DNA of 64,000 bases from Streptomyces changanensis (GTDB lineage: Bacteria > Actinomycetota > Actinomycetes > Streptomycetales > Streptomycetaceae). Position numbers and translations under genes: made by a program. Location of the stretch: positions 1,674,001-1,738,000 of the forward strand of contig NZ_CP102332.1 of assembly GCF_024600715.1 (NCBI RefSeq), in the 5' to 3' direction. Positions 31,520-41,895 of this stretch are shown here, in pieces. A model generated the notes under the pieces. It made no database searches, was not told where the DNA came from, and saw only the letters and a list, made by a program, of their open reading frames with translations. How positions within the stretch are numbered: position 1 is the stretch's first letter; the number at the start of each line of letters is the position of its first letter.

Positions 31520-33040
31520 GTGACTGCTCTCACTCTCAGCACCGCCGGTGCCGCGACGCTGCGCGTCGACGCCCTCGTGGTCGGTGTCGCCAAGCCCGCG
31601 GACGGCGGCAAGGGGCTCGTCGCCGCGCCGGGCGCCGAGGCCGTGGACGCGGCGTTCGACGGAAAGCTCGCCGCCGTCCTGGAGACCCTCGGCGCCTCGG
31701 GTGCCGAGGGAGAGGTGACCAAGGTGCCGACGTCCGGCGGCCTGAAGGCACCCCTCGTCCTCGCGGTCGGCCTCGGCCGCGCCCCGTCGAAGGAGGAGGC
31801 GTACGGCACCGAGGCCCTGCGCCGCGCCGCCGGTGCGGCCGCCCGCGCCCTGACCGGTACGAAGAAGGCCGCCTTCGCCCTGCCCGTCGAGGCGGTCGAG
31901 GACGCGGAGGCCGTCGCCGAGGGCGCGCTCCTCGGCGCGTACGCCTTCACCGCCTACCAGGAGCAGGGCGAGGACGCCCGCCGCCCGCTCGCCGAGGTCG
32001 TCCTGCTCGGCGGGAAGCCCCGCGACAAGGCGTACAAGGCGGCCGCCGAGCGCGCGCTGGCCGTGGCCGAGGAGGTCAACCGCGCCCGTGACCTCGTCAA
32101 CACCCCGCCCAACGACCTCACCCCCGAGGCGTTCGCCGCCGTCGCCACCGCGGCCGGCAAGGAGAACGGCGTCAAGGTCCAGGTCCTCGACGAGAAGGCC
32201 CTGGCCAAGGGTGGCTACGGCGGCATCCTCGGCGTCGGCGCCGGCTCGCAGAACCCCCCGCGCCTGGTGAGGCTCGCCTACACCCACCCGAAGGCGGAGA
32301 AGACCCTCGCCCTGGTCGGCAAGGGCATCACCTACGACTCGGGCGGCATCTCCCTGAAGCCGGCCGGCCACAACGAGACCATGAAGTGCGACATGGCCGG
32401 CGCCGCCGCCGTCTTCGCCGCGGTCGTCTCCGTCGCCCGCCTCGGCCTGCCGGTCAACGTCACCGGCTGGCTCGCGCTCGCCGAGAACATGCCCTCCGGC
32501 TCCGCCACCCGCCCGGGTGACGTGCTGCGCATGTACAGCGGCAAGACCGTCGAGGTGCTCAACACCGACGCGGAGGGCCGCCTCGTCCTCGCGGACGCCC
32601 TCACCCGCGCCTCGGAGGAGGAGCCGGACGCGATCGTGGACGTGGCGACGCTGACCGGCGCGATGGTGCTGGCGCTCGGCAACCGCACGTTCGGGATCAT
32701 GGCGAACGACGACGCGTTCCGCACCGCCGTCCACGAGATCGCGGAGGAGGCCGGCGAGCAGTCCTGGCCGATGCCGCTCCCGGCGGAGCTGCGCAAGGGC
32801 ATGGACTCCCCCACCGCCGACATCGCCAACATGGGCGAGCGCATGGGCGGCGGCCTCGTGGCCGGCCTGTTCCTGAAGGAGTTCGTCGGCGAGGGCATCA
32901 CCTGGGCGCACCTGGACATCGCCGGCCCGGCGTTCAACGAGTCCGGTCCCTACGGCTACACCCCCAAGGGCGGCACCGGCTCGGCCGTGCGGACCCTGGT
33001 GCGGCTGGCCGAGCGCACCGCCGCGGGCGACCTGGGCTGA
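31520..33040 (+). CDS. pepA: Leucyl aminopeptidase (M17, PepA)
   Basis: 506 aa. N-terminal domain about 1-180, C-terminal di-zinc peptidase domain with GKGITYDSGGISLKP (metal Asp and Lys), MKCDMAGAA and NTDAEGRLVLAD, the classical M17 signatures. It cleaves N-terminal residues, preferring Leu, in cytoplasmic peptide turnover, usually as a hexamer. The GTG at 31520 begins the conserved TALTLSTAGAATLRVDALVV. Divergent from the deacetylase operon and followed by a terminator, it is monocistronic. Confidence 0.95.
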   Translation: MTALTLSTAGAATLRVDALVVGVAKPADGGKGLVAAPGAEAVDAAFDGKLAAVLETLGASGAEGEVTKVPTSGGLKAPLVLAVGLGRAPSKEEAYGTEALRRAAGAAARALTGTKKAAFALPVEAVEDAEAVAEGALLGAYAFTAYQEQGEDARRPLAEVVLLGGKPRDKAYKAAAERALAVAEEVNRARDLVNTPPNDLTPEAFAAVATAAGKENGVKVQVLDEKALAKGGYGGILGVGAGSQNPPRLVRLAYTHPKAEKTLALVGKGITYDSGGISLKPAGHNETMKCDMAGAAAVFAAVVSVARLGLPVNVTGWLALAENMPSGSATRPGDVLRMYSGKTVEVLNTDAEGRLVLADALTRASEEEPDAIVDVATLTGAMVLALGNRTFGIMANDDAFRTAVHEIAEEAGEQSWPMPLPAELRKGMDSPTADIANMGERMGGGLVAGLFLKEFVGEGITWAHLDIAGPAFNESGPYGYTPKGGTGSAVRTLVRLAERTAAGDLG

Positions 33041-33414
33041 CGCCGGGTCCCGGGGAGGGCCGCCGGGCCTCGAGGGCCGGCGGTACGGGACCACGGAACC
33101 GGCCGCCCGGCGGGCGGTCACCGCACACGGCCCCGGACGTCACCCGTCCGGGGCCGTCGCCGTCCCCGTTCGCCCACGACGAAATCCGCACGCGCGTACG
33201 CGGCGGCGACCTCCGCTTCCGGACGCGCGGCCCGTCCCGGGAACCGGCCCCGCGTCCCGCACGTCCGCGACAAGTGCGAAGATGGGTTCCCGGCAGGACA
33301 GGGCCCCCACCACAGGGCCGAAGAGACAGCGGCCGCACACCAGCCGACCGACCGGTCATCCCCGCCGAGGGGACACGGTTCCGGCGACCGGCGCACATGC
33401 ATGGAGGACGTGAC
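33041..33414. other. Intergenic region, pepA to lpdA
   Basis: 374 bases. It holds the pepA terminator at 33127-33157 and the lpdA leader with GGAGG at 33404-33408. No gene is supported. Confidence 0.55.
33127..33157 (+). terminator. pepA terminator, 13-bp perfect stem
   Basis: ACGGCCCCGGACG and CGTCCGGGGCCGT pair around the loop TCACC. Confidence 0.8.
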
Positions 33415-34803
33415 GTGGCGAACGACGCCAGCACCGTTTTCGACCTAGTGATCCTCGGCGGTGGTAGTGGCGGTTACGCCGCGGCCCTGCGAGGTGCGCA
33501 GCTGGGCCTGGACGTCGCACTGATCGAGAAGAACAAGCTCGGCGGCACCTGCCTGCACAACGGCTGCATCCCCACCAAGGCCCTGCTCCACGCCGGTGAG
33601 ATCGCCGACCAGGCCCGCGAGGCGGACCAGTTCGGTGTGAGGGCCTCCTTCGAGGGCATCGACATCAAGGGCGTCCACAAGTACAAGGACGACGTGATCG
33701 CCGGCCTGTACAAGGGCCTGCAGGGCCTGGTCGCCTCCCGCAAGGTGACCTACATCGAGGGCGAGGGCCGCCTCTCCTCCCCGACCTCGGTGGACGTGAA
33801 CGGCCGGCGCGTCGAGGGCCGCCACGTGCTGCTGGCGACCGGCTCCGTGCCGAAGTCGCTGCCGGGCCTGGAGATCGACGGCAACCGCGTCCTCTCCTCG
33901 GACCACGCGCTGACCCTCGACCGGGTCCCCGAGTCGGCCATCATCCTGGGCGGCGGCGTCATCGGCGTCGAGTTCGCCTCGGCGTGGAAGTCCTTCGGGG
34001 CCGACGTCACGATCATCGAGGGCCTCAAGCACCTGGTCCCGGTCGAGGACGAGAACAGCTCCAAGCTGCTGGAGCGCGCCTTCCGCAAGCGCGGCATCAA
34101 GTTCAACCTGGGCACCTTCTTCCAGAGCGCCGAGTACACCGACGCCGGAGTCAAGGTCACCCTCGCGGACGGCAAGACCTTCGAGGCCGAGGTGCTGCTC
34201 GTCGCGATCGGCCGCGGCCCGGTCTCGCAGGGCCTGGGCTACGAGGAGCAGGGCGTCGCCATGGACCGCGGTTACGTCTTGGTCGACGAGTACATGCGCA
34301 CCAACGTGCCGACGATCTCGGCCGTGGGCGACCTCGTCCCCACCCTGCAGCTGGCGCACGTCGGCTTCGCCGAGGGCATCCTGGTGGCGGAGCGGCTGGC
34401 CGGTCTGAAGCCGGTCCCGATCGACTACGACGGTGTGCCCCGGGTGACGTACTGCCACCCCGAGGTCGCCTCCGTGGGCATCACCGAGGCGAAGGCCAAG
34501 GAGCTGTACGGCGCGGACAAGGTCGTCGCCCTGAAGTACAACCTCGCCGGCAACGGCAAGAGCAAGATCCTCAAGACCGCGGGCGAGATCAAGCTCGTGC
34601 AGGTCAAGGACGGTGCGGTGGTCGGCGTCCACATGGTCGGCGACCGCATGGGCGAGCAGGTCGGCGAGGCCCAGCTGATCTACAACTGGGAGGCGCTGCC
34701 GGCCGAGGTCGCCCAGCTCGTCCACGCCCACCCGACGCAGAACGAGGCGCTCGGCGAGGCCCACCTGGCCCTGGCCGGCAAGCCCCTCCACTCCCACGAC
34801 TGA
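33415..34803 (+). CDS. lpdA: Dihydrolipoyl dehydrogenase (E3)
   Basis: 462 aa. The FAD-binding [10 protein letters not shown] and the redox disulfide [16 protein letters not shown] (C46, C51) open the protein; the NAD-binding motif is [12 protein letters not shown], and the interface His/Glu dyad is in [13 protein letters not shown]. It reoxidises dihydrolipoyl groups of the 2-oxoacid dehydrogenases. The GTG at 33415 is preferred because GGAGG lies 6 nt before it. The E2 gene begins 59 nt after its stop, so the two form an operon. Confidence 0.95.
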   Translation: MANDASTVFDLVILGGGSGGYAAALRGAQLGLDVALIEKNKLGGTCLHNGCIPTKALLHAGEIADQAREADQFGVRASFEGIDIKGVHKYKDDVIAGLYKGLQGLVASRKVTYIEGEGRLSSPTSVDVNGRRVEGRHVLLATGSVPKSLPGLEIDGNRVLSSDHALTLDRVPESAIILGGGVIGVEFASAWKSFGADVTIIEGLKHLVPVEDENSSKLLERAFRKRGIKFNLGTFFQSAEYTDAGVKVTLADGKTFEAEVLLVAIGRGPVSQGLGYEEQGVAMDRGYVLVDEYMRTNVPTISAVGDLVPTLQLAHVGFAEGILVAERLAGLKPVPIDYDGVPRVTYCHPEVASVGITEAKAKELYGADKVVALKYNLAGNGKSKILKTAGEIKLVQVKDGAVVGVHMVGDRMGEQVGEAQLIYNWEALPAEVAQLVHAHPTQNEALGEAHLALAGKPLHSHD

Positions 34804-34862
34804 CGCACCAGTCACCGGGCGCGACCACACACCGCACAAGTTCGTTAGGAGCAAGTGAAACC

Positions 34863-36755
34863 ATGCCGGTTTCCGTAACCCTGCCGGCGCTCGGCGAGAG
34901 CGTCACCGAGGGCACCGTCACCCGTTGGCTGAAGGCCGAGGGTGAGCGCGTCGAGGCCGACGAGCCGCTGCTCGAGGTCTCCACCGACAAGGTCGACACC
35001 GAGATCCCCGCCCCCGCTTCCGGCGTCCTGTCCTCCATCAAGGTCGCCGAGGACGAGACCGTCGAGGTCGGCGCCGAGCTGGCCGTCATCGACGACGGCT
35101 CGGGCGCCCCCGCCCAGGCCGAGGCCCCTGCCGAGGCCCCTGCCGCCGAGGCGCCGGCCGCCGCTCCCGCCCAGGAGTCCGCGCCGGAGCCCGCCCCGGC
35201 CCAGGCCGAGGCCCCGGCCGCCCCCGCCCAGGCGGAGGAGGCCCCCGCCGCCCCCGCGCAGGCCGAGGCGCCCGCCGCCCCGGCCGGTGGCGCGCAGGGC
35301 ACCGAGGTCGTCCTGCCCGCGCTGGGCGAGTCGGTGACCGAGGGCACCGTGACGCGCTGGCTGAAGCAGGTCGGCGAGTCGGTCGAGGCCGACGAGCCGC
35401 TGCTGGAGGTCTCCACCGACAAGGTGGACACGGAGATCCCCGCCCCGACGTCCGGCGTGCTGCTGGAGATCGTCGTGGGTGAGGACGAGACGGCCGAGGT
35501 CGGCGCCAAGCTGGGCGTCATCGGTGAGGCCGGTGCCGCTCCGGCCGCCGAGCCCGCCCAGGCCGCGCCCGCCCCGGCCGCCGAGCCCGAGCCCGCGCCC
35601 CAGGCTCCGGCCGCCCCGGCGCAGACCGCTCCGGCTCCGGCTCCGGCTGCCCAGGCTCCGGCGGCTCCGGCTCCGGCCCCCGCCGCTCCGGCGCAGCCCG
35701 CCCCGGCGCAGCCCGCTCCGGCTCCGGCTGCCCAGGCTCCGGCTCCGGCTCCGGCCGCCGCCGCGCCGGCCCAGCCCGCTCCGGCGCAGGCCGCTCCGGC
35801 CCCGTCCGCTCCCGCCGCCCAGGCGACGGACGAGGGCGCGTACGTGACCCCGCTGGTCCGCAAGCTCGCCTCCGAGCATGGGGTCGACCTCGGCTCGGTC
35901 AAGGGCACCGGGGTCGGCGGCCGCATCCGCAAGCAGGACGTCATCGCCGCCGCCGAGGCCGCGAAGGCCCCTGCCGCCCCGGCCCAGGCCGCCGCGCCCG
36001 CCGCCAAGGCCCCGGCCCTGGAGGCGTCCCCGCTGCGCGGTCAGACGGTCAAGATGACCCGCATGCGCAAGGTCATCGGCGACAACATGATGAAGGCCCT
36101 GCACGGCCAGGCGCAGCTGTCCTCGGTCGTCGAGGTCGACATCACCAAGCTGATGCGGCTGCGGAACCGCGCGAAGGACGCCTTCGCCGCCCGCGAGGGC
36201 GTCAAGCTCTCCCCGATGCCGTTCTTCGTCAAGGCGGCGGCCCAGGCGCTGAAGGCCCACCCGGTCATCAACGCCCGGATCAACGACGACGAGGGCACCA
36301 TCACGTACTTCGACTCGGAGAACATCGGCATCGCCGTGGACTCCGAGAAGGGTCTGATGACGCCGGTCATCAAGGGCGCCGGCGACCTGAACATCGCGGG
36401 TGTCGCCAAGGCCACGGCCGACCTGGCCGGCAAGGTCCGGGCCGGCAAGATCACCCCGGACGAGCTGGCCGGCGCGAGCTTCACCATCAGCAACACCGGC
36501 TCGCGCGGCGCGCTGTTCGACACCATCATCGTCCCGCCGAACCAGGTCGCCATCCTGGGCATCGGCGCCACGGTGAAGCGCCCGGTCGTCGTGGACCACC
36601 CGGAGCTCGGCGAGACGATCGCCGTGCGCCACATGACGTACCTGACGCTCTCCTACGACCACCGCCTGGTGGACGGCGCCGACGCGGCCCGCTACCTGAC
36701 GGCCGTCAAGGCGATCCTGGAGGCCGGCGAGTTCGAGGTCGACCTCGGCCTGTGA
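34863..36755 (+). CDS. sucB: 2-Oxoacid dehydrogenase E2 acyltransferase with two lipoyl domains
   Basis: 630 aa. Lipoyl domain 1 (1-80, lipoyl Lys K43 in [11 protein letters not shown]) and lipoyl domain 2 (about 148-225, K187) are nearly identical. Both are followed by Ala/Pro-rich swinging linkers (about 80-146 and 226-322). The peripheral subunit-binding domain is at about 327-360 ([15 protein letters not shown]), and the catalytic domain ends with [15 protein letters not shown]. Usually annotated as the succinyltransferase SucB. In actinobacteria this E2 can also serve pyruvate dehydrogenase, which fits E3 upstream and aceE downstream. AGGAG lies 11 nt before the ATG. Confidence 0.92.
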   Translation: MPVSVTLPALGESVTEGTVTRWLKAEGERVEADEPLLEVSTDKVDTEIPAPASGVLSSIKVAEDETVEVGAELAVIDDGSGAPAQAEAPAEAPAAEAPAAAPAQESAPEPAPAQAEAPAAPAQAEEAPAAPAQAEAPAAPAGGAQGTEVVLPALGESVTEGTVTRWLKQVGESVEADEPLLEVSTDKVDTEIPAPTSGVLLEIVVGEDETAEVGAKLGVIGEAGAAPAAEPAQAAPAPAAEPEPAPQAPAAPAQTAPAPAPAAQAPAAPAPAPAAPAQPAPAQPAPAPAAQAPAPAPAAAAPAQPAPAQAAPAPSAPAAQATDEGAYVTPLVRKLASEHGVDLGSVKGTGVGGRIRKQDVIAAAEAAKAPAAPAQAAAPAAKAPALEASPLRGQTVKMTRMRKVIGDNMMKALHGQAQLSSVVEVDITKLMRLRNRAKDAFAAREGVKLSPMPFFVKAAAQALKAHPVINARINDDEGTITYFDSENIGIAVDSEKGLMTPVIKGAGDLNIAGVAKATADLAGKVRAGKITPDELAGASFTISNTGSRGALFDTIIVPPNQVAILGIGATVKRPVVVDHPELGETIAVRHMTYLTLSYDHRLVDGADAARYLTAVKAILEAGEFEVDLGL

Positions 36756-36781
36756 GCCCCCTCGGCTGACACGCGTCCAAC

Positions 36782-36822
36782 ACGGCGCCCCCGCCCGGCA
36801 GTTGCCGGCGCGGGGGCGCCGT
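36782..36822 (+). terminator. sucB terminator
   Basis: ACGGCGCCCCCGC (36782-36794) pairs with GCGGGGGCGCCGT (36810-36822), and an inner CCGGCA/TGCCGG extends the stem almost without interruption. Confidence 0.85.
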
Positions 36823-36898
36823 CGTCGTCCGGGCGGGGGCCGGGCGGAATAATGGCCGCGATGGCGTCGACCGCCGCGGCAGCGAAGGAGCCCCCTCC

Positions 36899-37528
36899 AT
36901 GACCACCCCGCCCCCCGTCGTGCACTCGCTGCGCGAACAGATCCGCGAGCACATCGTGGAGGGGATCGTCAGCGGCCGGTGGAAGCCGGGCGAGCGGATC
37001 GTGGAGCGCCGCATCGCGACGGAGCTCCAGGTCAGCCAGACCCCGGTGCGCGAGGCGCTGCGCGAGCTGGAGAGCCTGCGGCTGATCGAGTCGGCGCCGA
37101 ACAAGGGCGTGCGCGTACGCAACCTCACGGCCGCCGACCTGGAGGAGTCCTACCCGGTGCGGGCGGGCCTGGAGCAGATCGCCGCGGAGCTGGCGGCGGA
37201 GCGCCTGGCGGCGGACTGCTCGGCGCTGGAACCGCACGTGGCGGCGCTGTACGAGGCGGACGCGCACGGCGACGGGACAGCGCAGGTGCGGCACACGGTC
37301 GCCTTCCACCGCGAGCTCGTCCGAGCCGCGCACAACGCCGTCCTGCTGCACACCTGGGAGGGGCTGGGGATCGAGGTCTTCACGGCCCTGTCGATCCGCT
37401 GGCTCGGCACGGTGCAGAAGGAGTACGCGCAGGAGCACCAGGACCTCGTGGCGGCCTTCCGCCGCCGGGACCCGGAGATCGGCGGGCTGGTAAAGGCCCA
37501 CGTCCTGGGCTGCGCCCCCCGGGCGTAG
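36899..37528 (+). CDS. GntR-family transcriptional regulator (FCD effector domain)
   Basis: 209 aa. The N-terminal winged helix (about 8-75) shows SLREQIREHIVEGIVSGRWKPGERI, VSQTPVREALRELESLRLIES and the wing PNKGVRVRNL. The FCD all-helical ligand domain (about 85-200) keeps metal/ligand-type residues (DLEESYPVRAGLEQIA, VAFHRELVRAAHN). FCD regulators respond to small carboxylic acids. It lies between the E2 gene and aceE, all on one strand, so it is the natural candidate to bind the palindrome upstream of aceE. That link is inference. Confidence 0.9.
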   Translation: MTTPPPVVHSLREQIREHIVEGIVSGRWKPGERIVERRIATELQVSQTPVREALRELESLRLIESAPNKGVRVRNLTAADLEESYPVRAGLEQIAAELAAERLAADCSALEPHVAALYEADAHGDGTAQVRHTVAFHRELVRAAHNAVLLHTWEGLGIEVFTALSIRWLGTVQKEYAQEHQDLVAAFRRRDPEIGGLVKAHVLGCAPRA

Positions 37529-38141
37529 ACGGGGCACCCGGCTCCCCCGGCCCCCACGAGGCCCTCGCGGCCGGGTGACCCGGTCGGGGGGAACCTCCGG
37601 GGAGACCCCACCGGGGCCGTACGGGCCCCACACCGGCCCGCACGCGGCCTTCCCGCGCCCCGGCGCCCCCACCCCCCCTCACCGGCACACACGGCCCGCA
37701 GGCGGCCCACGACCCCCGGCTCCCCCCGGCCGGCGCACGCACCCCGTCAAGGCCGGCGGGGCCGCCGCCGTGCCCGCCGCCCCCGGATCGGCCGCACCCC
37801 CGCAGCGCCCGCAGCGCCCGCAGCGCCCGCGCCGCCCGGCGCCGCCCGGCGGACCGGTGCCGGCCGACGACCGGTGCCGGCCGGCGGCCCGGCAGGCTCG
37901 CGCTCATCCTGCGGTGACCGCGCTCACCCGTACGCCCATCCCTGCGAAAACACGGCACCCGGTGCCCACAATCATGGCACCCGATGCCGACTTTGCCGTT
38001 GACATAAGATTTTGCCCCTCCCCCTTTGATCGATCATCGATCACGGCCGTACAGTCGTCGGCGGACTTCAACAGAGGTCCTTCGCCCTGTCCTGCCAAGA
38101 CCAAGGGCTCCCCACCCCTTCGACTCCGGAAGGCGGCGACT
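37529..38141. other. Long leader/intergenic region before aceE
   Basis: 613 bases. The first ~440 are G/C-rich with no credible gene; GCAGCGCCC is repeated three times at 37802-37828. The last ~170 are A/T-rich and hold the aceE promoter with its palindrome. A ribosome binding site, GGAAGG, is at 38128-38133. Confidence 0.6.
38026..38055 (+). promoter_or_regulatory. aceE promoter overlapped by a perfect 17-bp palindrome
   Basis: TTGATC (38026-38031) and TACAGT (38050-38055) form a -35/-10 pair with an 18-nt spacer. TGATCGAT-C-ATCGATCA at 38027-38043 is a perfect palindrome covering the -35 and most of the spacer, the classic position for a repressor operator. Confidence 0.65.
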
Positions 38142-40835
38142 ATGACCGACCCGACCCGCATCCAGCCGAGCGAGCTCGACCAGCTCCCGGACCGCGACCC
38201 CGAGGAGACCGCCGAGTGGCAGGCGTCCCTCGACGCCGTGACCGCCGCGGCGGGGCCGCACCGCGCCGCGTACCTGATGCGCCGCACCCTGGAGCGGGCG
38301 GAGGGCGCCGGTCTGGCGCTGCCGAAGCTGCTGGAGACCGACTACGTCAACACCATCCCCACCTCCGCCGAGGCCGGCTACGGCTTCGACGGCGACGAGG
38401 AGATGGAAGCCCGCATCACCGCCTGGAACCGGTGGAACGCCGCCGCCATGGTGACCCGCGGCGCGAAGTACGGCGTCGGCGGTCACATCGCCACCTTCGC
38501 GTCGGCCGCGTGGCTCTACGAGACCGGCTTCAACCACTTCTTCCACGGCAAGGAGCGGGACGGCTCCGGCGACCAGCTGTTCATCCAGGGCCACGCCTCC
38601 CCCGGCATCTACGCCCGCGCCTTCCTCGACGGACGGCTCACCGAGGCGCAGCTGGACAACTTCCGTCAGGAGTCCGGCGGCAACGGCCTGCCCTCCTACC
38701 CGCACCCGCGGCGCCTGCCGTGGCTGTGGGAGTTCCCCACGGTCTCCATGGGCCTGGGCCCCCTCTCCGCGATCTACCAGGCGCGGTTCAACCGCTACCT
38801 CACCAACCGCGGCATCAAGGACGTCTCCGCCTCGCACGTGTGGGCCTTCCTCGGCGACGGCGAGATGGACGAGCCGGAGTCGACCGCCGCACTCGCGCTC
38901 GCCGCGCGTGAGGGCCTCGACAACCTCACCTTCGTCATCAACTGCAACCTGCAGCGCCTCGACGGCCCCGTCCGTGCCAACTTCAAGATCGTGCAGGAGC
39001 TGGAGGCCCAGTTCCGCGGCGCCGGCTGGAACGTCGTGAAGTCGCTGTGGGGCACCGCGTGGGACGAGCTGTTCCGGCTCGACACCACCGGCGCGCTCGT
39101 CCGCCGCCTCCGCGAGGTGCCGGACGCGCAGGTGCAGACGTACCAGACCCGTGACGCCGCCTACATCCGCGAGGACTTCTTCGGCAAGGACCCGGCGCTC
39201 GTCGAGATGGCGAAGCTGCTGTCCGACGACAAGATCGTCGAGTGCTTCCACACCTCGCGCGGCGGCCACGAGGCCCGCAAGGTCTTCGCCGCGTACAAGG
39301 CCGCGCTCGGCCACCGGGGCGCGCCGACGGTGATCCTCGCCCAGACGGTGAAGGGCCACACCCTCGGCCGCGGCTTCGCCTCCAAGAACGCCAACCACCA
39401 GATGAAGAAGCTCTCGGTGGACGAGTTCAAGGACATGCGCGACCTGCTCGGCCTGCCCATCCCGGACAGCGCCTTCGCCGACGGCCAGGTGCCCTACGGC
39501 CACCCGGGCGCCGACGCCCCCGAGGTCCGCTACCTCCAGGAGCGCCGCGCCGCCCTCGGCGGCCCCGCCCCGGCCCGCCGCGTCCACCCCGTCGCGCCGC
39601 TGCCGGCCCCGGCGGAGAAGGTGTTCACCGCCTTCGACAAGGGCTCCGGCTCCCAGTCGGTCGCCACGACGATGGCGTTCGTCCGGCTGGTGAAGGACCT
39701 GGTCCGCGACAAGGAGACCGGCCGCCGCTGGGTCCCGATCGTCCCGGACGAGGCCCGCACGTTCGGCATGGAGTCGCTCTTCCCCTCGCTCGGCATCTAC
39801 TCGCCGAAGGGCCAGACGTACGAGCCGGTCGACCGCGACCAGCTGATGTACTACAAGGAGGCCGTCAACGGCCAGATCCTGAACGAGGGCATCACCGAGG
39901 CCGGCTCGATGGCCGACTTCATCGCCGCGTCGACCGCGTACTCGACGCACGGCGAGCCGATGATCCCCTTCTACATCTTCTACTCGATGTTCGGCTGGCA
40001 GCGGACCGCCGACCAGATGTGGCAGCTCGGCGACCAGCTCGGCCGCGGCTTCCTCGTCGGCGCCACGGCCGGCCGCACCACGCTGACCGGTGAGGGCCTC
40101 CAGCACGCCGACGGCCACTCCCCCGTCATCGCGGCGACCAACCCGGCGGCGCTCAGCTACGACCCGGCGTTCGCCTACGAGGTCGCCGTGATCGTCAAGG
40201 ACGGTCTGCGCCGGATGTACGGCGAGGGCGCCCCGGGCGAGGACCCGAACGTCTTCTACTACCTGACCGTGTACAACGAGCCGATGCCGCAGCCCGCCAA
40301 GCCGGCCGTCGAGGGCATCGACGAGGCCATCGTCAAGGGCCTGTACCGGTTCCGCGAGGGCTCGGGCGCCGAGGACGCGCCGCGCATCCAGCTGCTGTCC
40401 TCCGGCACGGCGATCCACTGGGCGCTCCAGGCCCAGCAGACGCTGGCCGCCGACTGGGGCGTGACCGCCGACGTGTGGTCCGCGACCTCCTGGACGGAGC
40501 TGCGGCGCGACGCGCTGGAGGCCGACGCGGCCCTGCTGCGCGGCGAGGAGCGGGTGCCGTACGTGCGCCAGGCGCTGGCCGACGCCCGGGGCCCGGTCCT
40601 GGCGGTCAGCGACTACATGCGCCAGGTACCGGACCAGATCGCGCAGTGGGTCGAGCAGGACTACAGCTCGCTCGGCGCCGACGGCTTCGGCCTGTCGGAC
40701 ACCCGTGAGGCCGCCCGCCGCCACTTCGGCGTGGACGCCCCCTCGATCGTGGTCGCCGCCCTGGCCCAGCTCGCCAAGCGCGGCGAGGTCCCGGCCTCCG
40801 CGGTGAAGGACGCCCGGGAGCGCTACGGCCTGTAG
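38142..40835 (+). CDS. aceE: Pyruvate dehydrogenase E1 component, homodimeric type
   Basis: 897 aa, the usual length of AceE. It decarboxylates pyruvate with thiamine diphosphate and acylates the E2 lipoyl group. Seen: GGHIATFASAAWLYETGFNH near the N-terminus, the ThDP motif FLGDGEMDEPES...NLTFVINCNLQRLDGP, KGHTLGRGF, and in the last third FYIFYSMFGWQRTADQMWQ and GLQHADGHSPV. The ATG at 38142 follows GGAAGG. It is a separate transcript with a palindromic operator, downstream of a GntR gene and the E3-E2 operon. Confidence 0.95.
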   Translation: MTDPTRIQPSELDQLPDRDPEETAEWQASLDAVTAAAGPHRAAYLMRRTLERAEGAGLALPKLLETDYVNTIPTSAEAGYGFDGDEEMEARITAWNRWNAAAMVTRGAKYGVGGHIATFASAAWLYETGFNHFFHGKERDGSGDQLFIQGHASPGIYARAFLDGRLTEAQLDNFRQESGGNGLPSYPHPRRLPWLWEFPTVSMGLGPLSAIYQARFNRYLTNRGIKDVSASHVWAFLGDGEMDEPESTAALALAAREGLDNLTFVINCNLQRLDGPVRANFKIVQELEAQFRGAGWNVVKSLWGTAWDELFRLDTTGALVRRLREVPDAQVQTYQTRDAAYIREDFFGKDPALVEMAKLLSDDKIVECFHTSRGGHEARKVFAAYKAALGHRGAPTVILAQTVKGHTLGRGFASKNANHQMKKLSVDEFKDMRDLLGLPIPDSAFADGQVPYGHPGADAPEVRYLQERRAALGGPAPARRVHPVAPLPAPAEKVFTAFDKGSGSQSVATTMAFVRLVKDLVRDKETGRRWVPIVPDEARTFGMESLFPSLGIYSPKGQTYEPVDRDQLMYYKEAVNGQILNEGITEAGSMADFIAASTAYSTHGEPMIPFYIFYSMFGWQRTADQMWQLGDQLGRGFLVGATAGRTTLTGEGLQHADGHSPVIAATNPAALSYDPAFAYEVAVIVKDGLRRMYGEGAPGEDPNVFYYLTVYNEPMPQPAKPAVEGIDEAIVKGLYRFREGSGAEDAPRIQLLSSGTAIHWALQAQQTLAADWGVTADVWSATSWTELRRDALEADAALLRGEERVPYVRQALADARGPVLAVSDYMRQVPDQIAQWVEQDYSSLGADGFGLSDTREAARRHFGVDAPSIVVAALAQLAKRGEVPASAVKDARERYGL

Positions 40836-40854
40836 GCGTACGCGCGACCCCGAG

Positions 40855-40883
40855 GCCCCCGCCCGGCCGAGCCGGGCGGGGGC
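40855..40883 (+). terminator. aceE terminator, 13-bp perfect stem
   Basis: GCCCCCGCCCGGC (40855-40867) and GCCGGGCGGGGGC (40871-40883) pair around a 3-nt loop, followed by TTC. Confidence 0.85.
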
Positions 40884-40901
40884 TTCGTGCAGGATGGGCC
40901 C

Positions 40902-41867
40902 ATGCGCGCTGCCCGGCTGATCAAGATGGTGCTCCTGCTCCAGTCCCGGCCGTCGATGACCGCCGCCGAACTGGCCGCCGAACTGGAGGTGTCGGAACGC
41001 ACCGTCACCCGCGACGCGCTCGCCCTCTCGGAGGCCGGGGTGCCCGTGTACGCCGACCGGGGCCGCGCCGGCGGCTACCGGCTGGTCGGCGGCTACCGGA
41101 CCCGGCTGACCGGCCTGGCGCGCAGCGAGGCGGAGGCGCTGTTCCTCTCCGGGGTGCCGGGGGCGCTGCGGGAGATGGGGCTGGACGACGCGGCGTCGGC
41201 GGCCCGGCTGAAGGTCTCGGCGGCGCTCCTGCCGTCGCTGCGGGACGCGCCGGTCGCGGTGGCGCAGCGCTTCCACCTGGACGCGCCCGGCTGGTACCAG
41301 GAGCCGGAGACGCCCGGACTGCTGCCGGCGGTCGCGGAGGCGGTGTGGGACGACCGGCTGGTCCGGGCGCGCTACCGCCGGGGCGACACGGAGGTGGAGC
41401 GGGAGCTCGCCCCGTACGGGCTCGTGCTGAAGGCGGGCGTCTGGTACCTGTGCGCCCGCGTCGGCACGGACTTCCGCGTGTACCGCGTGGACCGCTTCAC
41501 GGCCGTGGCGCTCGACGGGGCGCGGTTCGACCGGGACGCGGAGTTCGACCTGCCCGCCTTCTGGGAGGAGCGGGCGGCCGGGTTCGCCCGCTCGCTCCTG
41601 CGCGCGCGGGCGGTGGTGCGGCTGACGGAGGCCGGCGCGCGGGAGCTGCCGTACGTGACGGACCGGGCCGCCGCGCGGGAGGCGCTGGAGGCGGCCGGCC
41701 CACCGGACGGGGACGGCCGGGTGACGGTGACGCTCCCGGTGGAGTCCGAGGAGGTCGCGTACGGCCAGCTCCTCCGCCTCGGGGCGGAGGCGGAGGTGCT
41801 GGAACCGGCCCCGCTGCGGGAGCTGTTCGCCCGCGCGGCGGCCCGGATGGCGGAGCTCTACCGGTAG
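40902..41867 (+). CDS. WYL-domain transcriptional regulator (DeoR-type HTH)
   Basis: 321 aa. An N-terminal HTH_11 domain (RAARLIKMVLLLQSRPSMTA, then LEVSERTVTRDALALSEAGV) is followed by a WYL domain (about 135-225: ELAPYGLVLKAGVWYLCARV) and the C-terminal WCX extension (about 235-320). WYL proteins sense ligands or nucleic acids and often control DNA-damage or defence genes. CAGGAT lies 6 nt before the ATG, a weak leaderless signature. It converges with the SDR gene, 28 nt away, so its target is not obvious from context. Confidence 0.9.
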   Translation: MRAARLIKMVLLLQSRPSMTAAELAAELEVSERTVTRDALALSEAGVPVYADRGRAGGYRLVGGYRTRLTGLARSEAEALFLSGVPGALREMGLDDAASAARLKVSAALLPSLRDAPVAVAQRFHLDAPGWYQEPETPGLLPAVAEAVWDDRLVRARYRRGDTEVERELAPYGLVLKAGVWYLCARVGTDFRVYRVDRFTAVALDGARFDRDAEFDLPAFWEERAAGFARSLLRARAVVRLTEAGARELPYVTDRAAAREALEAAGPPDGDGRVTVTLPVESEEVAYGQLLRLGAEAEVLEPAPLRELFARAAARMAELYR

Positions 41868-41895
41868 CGCGGCCGTCGGGGCTCCGCCGCCGGTC

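Noticed and set aside
37529..37970. Upstream extension of aceE or a small gene in its leader
   Set aside because: The aceE frame is open upstream but reads Pro/Ala/Arg repeats. The ATG at 38142 has a ribosome binding site and follows the promoter.
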